From: Arthrobacter sp. SLBN-100
GTDB taxonomy: Bacteria > Actinomycetota > Actinomycetes > Actinomycetales > Micrococcaceae
Direction of reading: 5' to 3'
Length of the DNA stretch: 64,000 nt
NCBI RefSeq assembly: GCF_006715305.1
Contig: NZ_VFMY01000001.1
Span: forward strand, 2,728,001-2,792,000
Part shown: positions 1-7,937 of the stretch, piece by piece
Position numbering within the stretch: position 1 is the first letter of the stretch
How the letters are laid out: every line of letters begins with the position of its first letter
Notes under the pieces: model-generated
Told to the model about the DNA's origin: nothing
The model's input: the letters and a program-made list of their open reading frames with translations, nothing else
Databases searched by the model: none
Program-made: the position numbers and the translations under genes

Positions 1-1113
1 CATGGAGAGCGACTCGAATCCCGCGTTGAAGAGCACAGGCCCAGGCACCAGGCCGGGGCGTTCCCGTTCGTACGGAAGCGACCGGATGGCCTGCTCCGCT
101 TCCCGCAGGACCTGCCGGAGCCGGACGGACTGGCGGAAGTCGTCACTTTGGACGTAGGTGTTGAGGCTTTCGCTGAGCTTGCCGTAGATCCGCTGGATCT
201 GGCTGTGCTGCTGCCGGAGTTCGGCCACCAGGTTCTTCAGGGTTTCCCGGTCCTCGGGCGAGAGGTCGTCCGCGAACTGCCGGCTGAGGACCTCGCCTAT
301 GGCAGAGCGGAACCTCAGCTGCTGTTGCGGGTCCTCCAGGAATGCCGTGAAGGAACGGAAGGTCCGGCCTTCGGGGCTCTGGCGGAGGCGCTTGTCAGCT
401 TCCAGGACCTGGGCCATGGTGGCGCCCTTGGTCAGTGACTCCTCGATGATCTGGTTGCGCAGTCCGCCCACCAGTTCCTCGATCCGGTCGCGCATCTTCT
501 TGTAATCGGCCGGCAGGCTCGCGGCGAGGTCCAGGATGTTCCCGGCAGCCTCCACGGCTTCGTCGTCATCGAGCAGGCCGTCGAACTCGCCTGTACTGAT
601 GTCCTGGATCAGCTGCTGGCGCTCTTCGATTTCATCTTCCAGGGCCTCGAGGCGGGCGCTCTGGTCCGGGTTGGTCTCGTTGGCGAGCTTCTCCACGTCG
701 CCGAGCAGTGTCCCAAGCCGGGAACCGTTGAGGGTGGAGCGGTCACTGGAAAGGCTGTCCAGGAACGCGAGCACGCGGGCTGCCGGTTCGGTGACCTCGT
801 AAACGATCTGCCCGGACTGGTTGCGCCGCGTCAGGAACTGCCGCCGCGTCCACTCGTCGCCGAACGTTTTCCCGTTGGCCCCGCCGCCCAGCCCGGGCTC
901 CTGCCGCCGGAGCTCCTCAAGGAAGGAGTCGACGTCGGCATGGAATTCCTCGAGCGGCAGCTGCGGCCGGGTGCGGGTAAAGGATGCCTGCAGCACCGCG
1001 ATCACCCAGGGCGCGGAGCGCGTCAGGGCCCAAGCAGGCCCTTTGGTGAGGAGCTCGAGGTCCCGAAGCCGGGCGCTGATGGCGTCAGCGGATGACCTGG
1101 CGGAGCGGGGCAC
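1..1113 (-). CDS. jetA: DUF3375 protein, JetA-like (Wadjet defence), 3' end beyond window
   Basis: The first 371 codons are visible, and the frame is open from a GTG at 1113 to the window edge. AAGGAGA lies four bases before that GTG. The protein is hydrophilic and strongly helical. It opens with a winged-helix-like block (ARLRDLELLTKGPAWALTR) followed by long charged helices (residues 125-190 and 265-350), the layout of the DUF3375 family. DUF3375 is JetA, the kleisin-like subunit of the SMC-type Wadjet complex that restricts circular plasmids. In known systems jetA comes first, followed by jetB (DUF4194), jetC (SMC-like ATPase) and jetD (nuclease). Those partners would lie left of the window and cannot be confirmed here. 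The family call is from memory of its sequence pattern. Confidence 0.8.
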   Translation of the reverse strand, partial: MPRSARSSADAISARLRDLELLTKGPAWALTRSAPWVIAVLQASFTRTRPQLPLEEFHADVDSFLEELRRQEPGLGGGANGKTFGDEWTRRQFLTRRNQSGQIVYEVTEPAARVLAFLDSLSSDRSTLNGSRLGTLLGDVEKLANETNPDQSARLEALEDEIEERQQLIQDISTGEFDGLLDDDEAVEAAGNILDLAASLPADYKKMRDRIEELVGGLRNQIIEESLTKGATMAQVLEADKRLRQSPEGRTFRSFTAFLEDPQQQLRFRSAIGEVLSRQFADDLSPEDRETLKNLVAELRQQHSQIQRIYGKLSESLNTYVQSDDFRQSVRLRQVLREAEQAIRSLPYERERPGLVPGPVLFNAGFESLSM

Positions 1114-1131
1114 GCACTCTCCTTGGACTGT

Positions 1132-1153
1132 TTATAAGGGGCTTATAAGGGGC
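1132..1153. repeat. Two adjacent 11-bp direct repeats TTATAAGGGGC upstream of jetA
   Basis: TTATAAGGGGC occurs twice head to tail, ending 18 bp before the jetA start codon. On the minus strand each copy supplies a TTATAA core, so one may serve as the -10 element of jetA. The duplication could also be a regulator site. No function is proven. Confidence 0.5.
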
Positions 1154-1354
1154 TGGGCAGGGGCACGGAAGGAAAAGTGCCAACTACAAGGTTAACGCAG
1201 GCCACCGCAACCGCCTCGTGACCTACTCATGCGTAGTATTTCGATCCAGTATCAACAGTCACTTTCGCCCCTTCCGCCACTAGCTTGGGCACGCAAGCTG
1301 CCCCTACGCTCGTGCTACTGACTTCAGCCAAGCAACGTCGCAGCAGGGGGATTC

Positions 1355-1657
1355 ATGCAGTTCGATCTAAGCTCGGTGGAAACCGCAACCTTGGTATTCA
1401 TCGGAACGCTCGTATTCGGCCTTATCCTGGCGGCCTTCGTCCTGGTGGCGGGGCTGGTGGCGCTGGTGCTGCTGGGCGCCGGAAAGCTCAGCTGGACAGT
1501 GGTTTCCATGACTCTCCTGACCGCGGTCCACGGCATCAATGCCGGCTGGGACCGGCTGATGCACCACGCGGCCGCAATGGACGCCGGCGGGGACTTTCAG
1601 TCGCAACCATCCCCTAGCACCGGAACCTACCCGCGGGTAATATTGAGAGACAGCTAA
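1355..1657 (+). CDS. Small membrane protein of unknown function
   Basis: A 100-aa protein with a Shine-Dalgarno-like AGGGGG just before the ATG. Residues 10-36 form a strongly hydrophobic membrane segment, and residues 45-58 may be a second, weaker one. The tail is short and polar. The N-terminal half lines up with that of the protein at 5251-5877: both have a (V/T)F(I/L)GT motif followed by a long Leu/Val-rich helix and a short basic stop. The two may therefore be paralogues. I do not recognise a named family. It stands alone between jetA and the acyl-CoA dehydrogenase. Confidence 0.6.
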   Translation: MQFDLSSVETATLVFIGTLVFGLILAAFVLVAGLVALVLLGAGKLSWTVVSMTLLTAVHGINAGWDRLMHHAAAMDAGGDFQSQPSPSTGTYPRVILRDS

Positions 1658-1718
1658 AGGGTTCTCCAACCCGGCGGATCCCATGGCTAAGAAAGCCATC
1701 CGGCCAAGGAGATAACCC

Positions 1719-3758
1719 ATGAGCTCCGCCACTGACAGCCCCTCACAGACCAGTTCCACCCCCGCAGGTTTTACAAGTACACCAACGGACGCCCGCCCTG
1801 AGGACACCCCGGTCCCGGCCGGCAAAATCGGCGCGGGCGTCACGGCGGATGAGGCACGCGCCGTCGCGGAGGCCGCCCGGGAAACCGGCTGGGAGCGCCC
1901 CAGCTTCGCCAAGGGCCTCTACCTTGGCAGTTTCGACCTCAACCTGGTCCACCCCTGGCCCACCCCCGACCCCGCAGACGTGGAACGGGGCGAGGCCTTT
2001 ATGGCCCGCCTGACGGATTACGCGGGAACGATGGACGGCCGGATCATCGAGCGCGACGCGAGGATCCCTGACGAATACCTCAGAGGCCTGGCAGACCTCC
2101 GCGTTTTTGGCATGAAGATTCCGGCGGAATATGGCGGCCTGGGCCTGTCCCTGGTGTACTACGGCCGGGCGCTGGCCCTGCTGGGCAGCGTCCACCCAAG
2201 CCTCGGCGCCCTCCTTTCCGCACACCAGTCCATCGGGGTGCCCGAACCCGTCAAAGTCTTCGGCACTGCCGGGCAGAAGCAGGAGTTCCTGCCGCGCTGC
2301 GCTGCCGGTGCCGTCACCGCATTCCTCCTCACGGAACCTGATGTGGGCAGCGATCCCGCCCGGATGGGCAGCACCGCGACGCCAACGGACGACGGCGGGA
2401 CGTACCTTCTGGACGGCGTGAAGCTATGGACCACCAACGGCGTCATTGCCGAGCTGGTGGTGGTGATGGCCGTGGTGCCGGCCCACACTGACGCGGACGG
2501 CACCAGGCACAAGGGGGGCATCAGCGCCTTCGTGGTGGAGATGGACTCGCCGGGCATCACCGTGGAAAACCGGAACGCCTTTATGGGGCTGCGCGGCATC
2601 GAAAACGGCGTCACCCGGTTCCACCAGGTGCGCGTCCCCGCAGCGAACCGGCTGGGCCGGGAGGGCCAGGGCCTCAAAATTGCCCTCACCACCCTGAACA
2701 CGGGCAGGCTCTCCATCCCGGCCCTCTGCGTCGCGTCCGGGCGGTGGAGCCTGAAGATCGCGCGGGAGTGGTCGAACGCCCGGACGCAGTGGGGACGGCC
2801 GGTGGGCGAACATGAGGCCGTGGGCAAGAAGATCGCCTTCATAGCCGCTTCCGCCTTTGCCCTGGACGCCGTGTTCGAGCTCTCCGCCGAGCTTGCTGAT
2901 GCCGGCCAGAAGGACGTCCGGATCGAGGCCGCCCTCGCCAAGCTCTGGGCCACGGAGATCAGCTGCCGGATCGCCGATGAGCTGGTGCAGATCCGTGGCG
3001 GACGGGGCTTCGAGACGGCCGAATCGCTGGCCGCACGTGGGGAGCGTGCGGTGCCCGCCGAACAGCAGCTGAGGGATCTCCGCATCAACAGGATTTTTGA
3101 GGGTTCCTCGGAAATCATGCGGCTGCTTATTGCCCGGGAAGCGGTGGATGCCCACCTCGCCGCCGCGGGGGACCTGGCATCACTGAACGCGAGCCTGTCC
3201 GATAAGGCAAAGGCCGCCGTCGGCGCTTCCGGCTTCTACGCCCGCTGGCTGCCCAAACTGGTGGCCGGGGCGGGCATGGACCCGCGCTCATACAACGAGT
3301 TCGGGCGCCTGGCCAAGCAGCTGCGGTTCGTTGAGCGCTCGTCCCGGCGGCTGGCCCGGCAGACGTTTTACGGCATGGGCCGCTGGCAGGCAAAGCTGGA
3401 ACGCAAGCAGGCATTCCTGGGCCGCGTGGTGGACATCGGCGCTGAACTGTTCGCCATGACCGCGTGCTGCTCACGCGCAGAGATGCTGCTCCACACCGAA
3501 CCTGCCAAGGCCGCCAGCGCCTACGAGCTTGCCGAGGCCTACTGCGAGCAGGCACGGGTGCGCGTGGAGGAGTACTTTGACCAGCTGTGGCGGAACACGG
3601 ACGACGGCGACCACCGGCTCACCCGCAAGGTCCTCGCGGGAGATTACACCTGGCTGGAGGCCGGGGTGCTGGACCCGTCTGAAGGCACCGGCCCGTGGAT
3701 CGCCGACGCCTCCCCCGGCCCGTCCCAACGGGAAAACCTGCACCGCAACTACCGTTAA
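1719..3758 (+). CDS. Acyl-CoA dehydrogenase family protein, long form
   Basis: A 679-aa flavoenzyme that would oxidise an acyl-CoA to the trans-2-enoyl-CoA, presumably in beta-oxidation. AAGGAG precedes the ATG. The acyl-CoA dehydrogenase core covers about residues 90-490. It includes PAEYGGLGLS, the TEPDVGSDP segment that contacts FAD and substrate, the GVKLWTTNG strand and GGRGFETAES. IFEGSSEI carries Glu461, the expected catalytic base. The N-terminal ~60 residues are low-complexity, and a C-terminal extension of ~170 residues is longer than in the usual ~380-aa enzymes. That extension resembles the large FadE-type members. Substrate chain length cannot be read from sequence. No electron-transfer flavoprotein gene is nearby. 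Confidence 0.9.
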   Translation: MSSATDSPSQTSSTPAGFTSTPTDARPEDTPVPAGKIGAGVTADEARAVAEAARETGWERPSFAKGLYLGSFDLNLVHPWPTPDPADVERGEAFMARLTDYAGTMDGRIIERDARIPDEYLRGLADLRVFGMKIPAEYGGLGLSLVYYGRALALLGSVHPSLGALLSAHQSIGVPEPVKVFGTAGQKQEFLPRCAAGAVTAFLLTEPDVGSDPARMGSTATPTDDGGTYLLDGVKLWTTNGVIAELVVVMAVVPAHTDADGTRHKGGISAFVVEMDSPGITVENRNAFMGLRGIENGVTRFHQVRVPAANRLGREGQGLKIALTTLNTGRLSIPALCVASGRWSLKIAREWSNARTQWGRPVGEHEAVGKKIAFIAASAFALDAVFELSAELADAGQKDVRIEAALAKLWATEISCRIADELVQIRGGRGFETAESLAARGERAVPAEQQLRDLRINRIFEGSSEIMRLLIAREAVDAHLAAAGDLASLNASLSDKAKAAVGASGFYARWLPKLVAGAGMDPRSYNEFGRLAKQLRFVERSSRRLARQTFYGMGRWQAKLERKQAFLGRVVDIGAELFAMTACCSRAEMLLHTEPAKAASAYELAEAYCEQARVRVEEYFDQLWRNTDDGDHRLTRKVLAGDYTWLEAGVLDPSEGTGPWIADASPGPSQRENLHRNYR

Positions 3759-3821
3759 TCCCCTGGTCACAAAATAGTAAGCATCCTTGCTATCTCTGCG
3801 GGCCGATGGTTGAGTGGAGCC

Positions 3822-4622
3822 ATGAGCAGCACAACCGACCCAGAGAACCTGCCTCCGCGGCGAGCCCGCGAGGATGCTGACCGCAATGGACGGGACCGGC
3901 CCGCCTCGGCGGGCGACGATTCCACGCGCACCTTCGATCAGGTGCCCTCGGCCCGCAACGAACGAACCACGGGCGCCTACGCCGAGCGGGATAATGTACC
4001 TGCGGCCACGGCGCCAGCCCGTGATCCACATCTGACGGACCGGCAGACAGCGGTAGCCCGCGAAAAGGAGCAGTTTGGCGGTATCAAGGTGGGCTCGGCG
4101 TTCTTTGGCTGGCTGACCGCCACCGGCATGGCCGTGCTCCTGACAGCCCTCGTGGCCGCGGCCGGAACAGCTGTGGGCCTGGCCACCAATACGGACGTCA
4201 ATGAGGCGGTAAACCAGGCCGCCTCGAACAGCGGCACCATTGGCCTGGTGGGCATCATTGTGCTGCTGGTCATCCTGTTCCTCTCCTACTACTGCGGTGG
4301 TTACGTCGCAGGACGCATGGCGCGGTTCAACGGCGCCAAGCAGGGACTTATGGTCTGGATCTGGGCCCTGATCGTTGCAGTCCTCGTCGCGATCCTGGGG
4401 CTCGTGGCCGGGCAGCAGTTCAACGTGCTGGCCAACCTCAACAGCTTCCCGCGGATTCCCATCAACGAAGGCCAGCTCAACACCATGAGCATCGTCGCCG
4501 CTGTGGTGGTAGCCCTGGTGGCCCTGTTGGGGGCCGTGCTGGGCGGGCTTGCCGGCATGCGGTTCCACCGCAAGGTGGACAAAGCGGGCTTCACGCCGCG
4601 TGGGGATTACGACGACGAGTAG
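3822..4622 (+). CDS. Four-helix membrane protein of unknown function
   Basis: A 266-aa protein with a polar, charged N-terminal ~90 residues and four hydrophobic segments at about 97-122, 137-164, 176-196 and 223-248. The inner segments are rich in Gly and Ala. I chose the ATG at 3822; a TTG four codons upstream is also in frame, and neither has a strong ribosome site (GAGTGGAG precedes 3822). The stop codon directly abuts the stop of the convergent YchJ-like gene, with no bases between. Similar small Gly-rich membrane proteins are common in Arthrobacter and have no known role. Confidence 0.7.
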   Translation: MSSTTDPENLPPRRAREDADRNGRDRPASAGDDSTRTFDQVPSARNERTTGAYAERDNVPAATAPARDPHLTDRQTAVAREKEQFGGIKVGSAFFGWLTATGMAVLLTALVAAAGTAVGLATNTDVNEAVNQAASNSGTIGLVGIIVLLVILFLSYYCGGYVAGRMARFNGAKQGLMVWIWALIVAVLVAILGLVAGQQFNVLANLNSFPRIPINEGQLNTMSIVAAVVVALVALLGAVLGGLAGMRFHRKVDKAGFTPRGDYDDE

Positions 4623-5021
4623 TCAGGCCAGGATCTTTCCGTCCAGGTAGAACCAGCGGCCGTTTTCCCGCACAAAGCGGCTCACCTCGTGCAGGACCCC
4701 GCGGTCACCGCCGTGCCGGTAGTAGGCCTTGAACTCCACCGTTCCCTGGACATCCAGCGGACCTCCGCGGTCCGTGGACACAATATCCAGGCGCCGCCAC
4801 TCCATCTCCGGGTCCAGGTCCAGTTGTTTCGGGGTTTCCGCCGGGTGCCAGGTCCGCCGCAGATAACTTTCATCAAGGAGCACGAATGCACTGTAGCGGG
4901 ACCGCATCAGCTGCTCCGCCGTGGCTGCTTCTGCGGTTCCGGAGTGGAACCTGCCACAGCATTTCCGGTACTGCTCACCGGACAGGCACATGCAGTTCCT
5001 GCTTCCAGGGTCCTCCGCCAT
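4623..5021 (-). CDS. YchJ-family protein with SEC-C zinc-binding motif
   Basis: A 132-aa protein with AGGAG ahead of its ATG. The N terminus carries a SEC-C-type metal site (C-x-C-x-SG-x-x-Y-x-x-CCG-x-FH, residues ~10-26), followed by LMRSRYSAFVL. The C-terminal half (VEFKAYYRHGG through ENGRWFYLDG) is the NTF2-like fold of the UPF0225/YchJ family. SEC-C motifs coordinate zinc and mediate protein contacts, as in SecA. The cellular role of YchJ proteins is not established. It converges head-on with the gene ending at 4622. Confidence 0.85.
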   Translation of the reverse strand: MAEDPGSRNCMCLSGEQYRKCCGRFHSGTAEAATAEQLMRSRYSAFVLLDESYLRRTWHPAETPKQLDLDPEMEWRRLDIVSTDRGGPLDVQGTVEFKAYYRHGGDRGVLHEVSRFVRENGRWFYLDGKILA

Positions 5022-5250
5022 CAGTGCTCCTGCTTGCTTCTCCGGGCTGCCCCGCGCAGGCCCGGTATTCGCGTCCGACTATAGGCCCCTTGCCCTTGTC
5101 ATATCGGATAACAGCTTTGAAACAACCCGCGGCGGAGCGGGGGGTACGGCGGCACGTCGCGGCAAAAATCCGTATGGTGGAGAAGGAGTTGTTGCCCGGG
5201 CAGTGGGGTGCCGGTGCGGGGCTTCGCTGCCTGCAGAAAGGAGAGATGAC

Positions 5251-5877
5251 GTGGAAAATCCGGATACGCTCATCCTCAACCTGACCTTTTTGGGCACTGT
5301 GGGCATGGCCTTCCTGATGTTCCTGGTTCTTTTCCTGCTGGGCGTCATCACCCTCGTGCTCGCAGGGATCGGGCGGCTTGCCGCCATCACCCTGATGGCG
5401 GCATTCGGCAGGCGCTCCCATAGCGAAAACCCGAAACCCGGCCGCCCGCCCCGCGGCTGGCGGGGCGGGCTGAAGGCGGCCCGCCTGCGCAGGGCGCTCC
5501 GCACCGCCGTCGTACATCATCCGGCCCTGGCCGCCGCGCGCCGCGAACCTCCCGTCCTTGCCGAGGACTGGGCCGCCGCCGTTGCCGAGGCGGACGCGCG
5601 GGCCATGGCGCGTGCACGTGCGGCTGCGCCGGAAATCAAGCTTTCGGTGCGGGACTTGCCGGACCCCCATGTTCCTGCCGAGAAGGTGGTGGAGGTCGCT
5701 CCGCTCGTAGAGTCGAAACTCGATGACCACCGCCACGCACACGCCGCGCGGTCGTTCAAGAAGCCGGAAGTTCCCCAGCCGCTGTCGCCGCTGGATACGG
5801 GATCGCTAGTGTCCCTGTCCGGTCCGGCGCAGGTATTCAAGGGCAGGGCCACCAACGGCAAACAGCCCTTACCTTGA
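5251..5877 (+). CDS. Single-pass membrane protein with long cytoplasmic tail
   Basis: A 208-aa protein. The GTG at 5251 is chosen because AAAGGAGAG ends five bases before it, although the frame stays open far upstream. Residues 8-45 are an almost uninterrupted hydrophobic block, probably one long or two short membrane helices, closed by a basic FGRRSH stop. The remainder is Ala/Arg-rich, then acidic and proline-rich, and looks disordered. The membrane block resembles that of the small protein at 1355-1657. I recognise no known family. A 229-bp gap upstream (5022-5250) holds nothing else that I can identify. Confidence 0.6.
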   Translation: MENPDTLILNLTFLGTVGMAFLMFLVLFLLGVITLVLAGIGRLAAITLMAAFGRRSHSENPKPGRPPRGWRGGLKAARLRRALRTAVVHHPALAAARREPPVLAEDWAAAVAEADARAMARARAAAPEIKLSVRDLPDPHVPAEKVVEVAPLVESKLDDHRHAHAARSFKKPEVPQPLSPLDTGSLVSLSGPAQVFKGRATNGKQPLP

Positions 5878-5904
5878 GCAACCATCTGGGCTAGCGTGAA
5901 ACCC

Positions 5905-6909
5905 ATGGAATTCAGATACCTCGGAAACAGCGGCTTTAAAGTCTCAGAAATTACCTTCGGCAACTGGCTCACGCACGGCTCCCAAGTGGAGAACGACGTC
6001 GCCTCCCAGTGCGTGCGGGCCGCCCTCGATGCCGGCATCAGCACCTTCGACACGGCGGACGTCTACGCCAACACCGCGGCCGAAACCGTCCTCGGCGAAG
6101 CCCTGAAGGGCGAGCGCCGCGAGTCCCTGGAGATCTTCACCAAGGTCTACGGCCCCACCGGCCCCAAGGGCAAAAACGATCTTGGCCTGTCCCGCAAGCA
6201 CATCATGGAGTCCATCAACGGCTCGCTGCGAAGGCTCCAGACGGACTATGTGGACCTCTACCAGGCCCACCGCTACGACTTTGAAACGCCGCTGGAAGAG
6301 ACGATGCAGGCGTTCGCTGACATTGTCCGGCAGGGCAAGGCGCTGTACATCGGCGTCAGCGAGTGGACCGCGGAGCAGCTGCGCGCCGGCCACGCGTTGT
6401 CCAAGGAACTAGGCTTCCAGCTCATCTCCAACCAGCCGCAGTACTCCATGCTGTGGCGCGTCATCGAGGCCGAGGTGGTGCCGGCGTCCGAGGAGCTGGG
6501 CGTCTCGCAGATCGTCTGGTCCCCTATGGCCCAAGGTGTCCTCAGCGGCAAGTACCTGCCCGGCCAGCCCGCTCCCGAGGGCAGCCGTGCCACGGACGAG
6601 AAGGGCGGCGCCAAGATGATCCAGCGCTGGATGCGCGACGACGTCCTGGCCGGCGTGCAGGAGCTGAAGCCCATCGCGGAGGAAGCCGGGCTCTCCATGC
6701 CCCAGCTCGCCGTCGCCTGGGTGCTGCAGAACCCCAACGTGGCGTCAGCCATCATCGGCGCGTCCCGGCCGGAGCAGATCGCCGACAGTGTCGAGGCTGC
6801 AGGGGTGACACTGGAACCGGACGTCCTGAAGAAAATCGACGACGCCATCGGATCCCTGGCCGAGCGCGACCCTGCGCAGACCAAGTCCCCGGCCGCGCGC
6901 GAGGCCTAG
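5905..6909 (+). CDS. Aldo/keto reductase (KCNAB/YghZ-like group)
   Basis: A 334-aa NAD(P)H-dependent oxidoreductase with the (beta/alpha)8 fold. MEFRYLGNSGFKVSEITFGNW is the usual opening strand of the family. DTADVYANTAAETVLGEAL holds the catalytic Asp and Tyr, EIFTKVYGP the Lys, and DLYQAHRYD the His. The C-terminal NVASAIIGASRPEQIADS segment binds the cofactor phosphate. I preferred the ATG at 5905 over an in-frame GTG three codons upstream because it matches the family N terminus. The substrate is unknown. The next gene starts 8 bp after the stop and is also an oxidoreductase, so the two are probably co-transcribed. Confidence 0.88.
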   Translation: MEFRYLGNSGFKVSEITFGNWLTHGSQVENDVASQCVRAALDAGISTFDTADVYANTAAETVLGEALKGERRESLEIFTKVYGPTGPKGKNDLGLSRKHIMESINGSLRRLQTDYVDLYQAHRYDFETPLEETMQAFADIVRQGKALYIGVSEWTAEQLRAGHALSKELGFQLISNQPQYSMLWRVIEAEVVPASEELGVSQIVWSPMAQGVLSGKYLPGQPAPEGSRATDEKGGAKMIQRWMRDDVLAGVQELKPIAEEAGLSMPQLAVAWVLQNPNVASAIIGASRPEQIADSVEAAGVTLEPDVLKKIDDAIGSLAERDPAQTKSPAAREA

Positions 6910-6917
6910 GATTCCTG

Positions 6918-7778
6918 GTGACTGACGCCTTGGACCTGCCGGACCTTGCTGTCACCGGTTCCACCGGCGGCCTGGGCGGAATGGTGGCGCGGCAGCTCGC
7001 GGCGGCCGGTTCCGCCCAGCGCCTGCTGGTCCGCGACGCCGGCCGCGCGCCGGAGCTGGAGAACACCCGGCCCGTGGTCTGCAGCTACGCGGACTCCGCT
7101 GCTGCGCGGCAGGCCTTGGAGGGCGCGAAGGTGCTGTTCATGGTGTCCGCCGCGGAGGCAGAGGACCGGTTGGACGAGCATTTCACGTTCGTTGATGCTG
7201 CTGCCGCCGCCGGGGTGGAGCACCTGGTGTACACCTCCATCTACCGCTGCGCACCGGACTCGACCTTCACCCTGGCCCGCGACCACTACGCCACCGAGGA
7301 GCGGATCAGGGCCTCCGGCATGGATTTCACGTTCCTGCGGGACAACCTGTACCTGGACTTCCTGCCGCTGATGACCGGGGAGGACGGCGTGATCCGGGGG
7401 CCTGCCGGCGAGGGCACGTTTTCCACTGTGGCCCGGGAGGACATTGCCCGTTGCGCTGTTGCCGTGCTTCGCGACCCTGTCATCCATAAGGGCAAGACCT
7501 ATGACCTGACGGGCCCGGAGGAGCTCTCCATGTCAAGGGCTGCCGAGGTGCTCACGGAAGGAACCGGCCGTACCGTTAGCTACCATCCGGAAACCGTGGA
7601 GGAGGCCTACGCATCCCGGGCCTCGTATGGGGCACCGCAGTGGCAACTGGACGCCTGGGTGAGCACGTACACGGCTATCGCCGCCGGCGAGCTGGCGGGA
7701 GTATCTCCTGATGTGCACGGGCTGACCGGCCAGGACCCCCTGAGCCTGTCCGAGTTCCTGGAGCGGCCGCAGCTGTAG
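6918..7778 (+). CDS. NmrA/TMR-type NAD(P)-binding oxidoreductase
   Basis: A 286-aa atypical short-chain-dehydrogenase-like protein. The GTG at 6918 is the first start that gives a complete Rossmann N terminus. The motif VTGSTGGLGGMVARQL is a G-x-x-G-x-x-G dinucleotide site close to the N terminus. LLVRDAGR follows strand 2, and HLVYTSIYRC and FTFLRDNLYLDFLP match NmrA and quinone/triphenylmethane reductases (QorB group). There is no Tyr-x-x-x-Lys catalytic pair of classical SDRs. It starts 8 bp after the aldo/keto reductase, so they probably form one unit. Confidence 0.8.
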   Translation: MTDALDLPDLAVTGSTGGLGGMVARQLAAAGSAQRLLVRDAGRAPELENTRPVVCSYADSAAARQALEGAKVLFMVSAAEAEDRLDEHFTFVDAAAAAGVEHLVYTSIYRCAPDSTFTLARDHYATEERIRASGMDFTFLRDNLYLDFLPLMTGEDGVIRGPAGEGTFSTVAREDIARCAVAVLRDPVIHKGKTYDLTGPEELSMSRAAEVLTEGTGRTVSYHPETVEEAYASRASYGAPQWQLDAWVSTYTAIAAGELAGVSPDVHGLTGQDPLSLSEFLERPQL

Positions 7779-7790
7779 CCGCTCAGGACG

Positions 7791-7850
7791 TTGAGGGGCC
7801 GGGCGTTGACGGGCAGGGCGTTGACGGGCAGGGCGTTGACGGGCCGGCGG
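7791..7850. repeat. Four tandem 15-bp units (TTGACGGGCAGGGCG type)
   Basis: Units at 7791, 7806, 7821 and 7836. The two middle ones are identical; the first and last differ at a few positions. They lie between the NmrA-type gene and the sulfite-oxidase-like gene. The unit length is a multiple of three and contains no stop, so the frame reads through as ALTGR repeats, but nothing suggests they are translated. Such arrays often vary in copy number between strains. Confidence 0.8.
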
Positions 7851-7937
7851 GGCGGGCGTAAACCTGAGGCAACGGGTGCTCCCCGGAGGGCAGCACCCCA
7901 AGCCGCAGTACTCGCCGCCCAGCAGAATCGCAGCGCC

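Noticed and set aside
1282..1299. AGCTTG-GGCACG-CAAGCT inverted repeat before the small membrane gene
   Set aside because: Six-base arms with no nearby regulator or promoter match; too weak to call an operator or terminator.
7791..7937. N-terminal extension of the sulfite-oxidase-like protein through the 15-bp repeats
   Set aside because: It would need a TTG start with no ribosome site and would add a repetitive basic peptide that the family lacks. The ATG at 7938 fits better.
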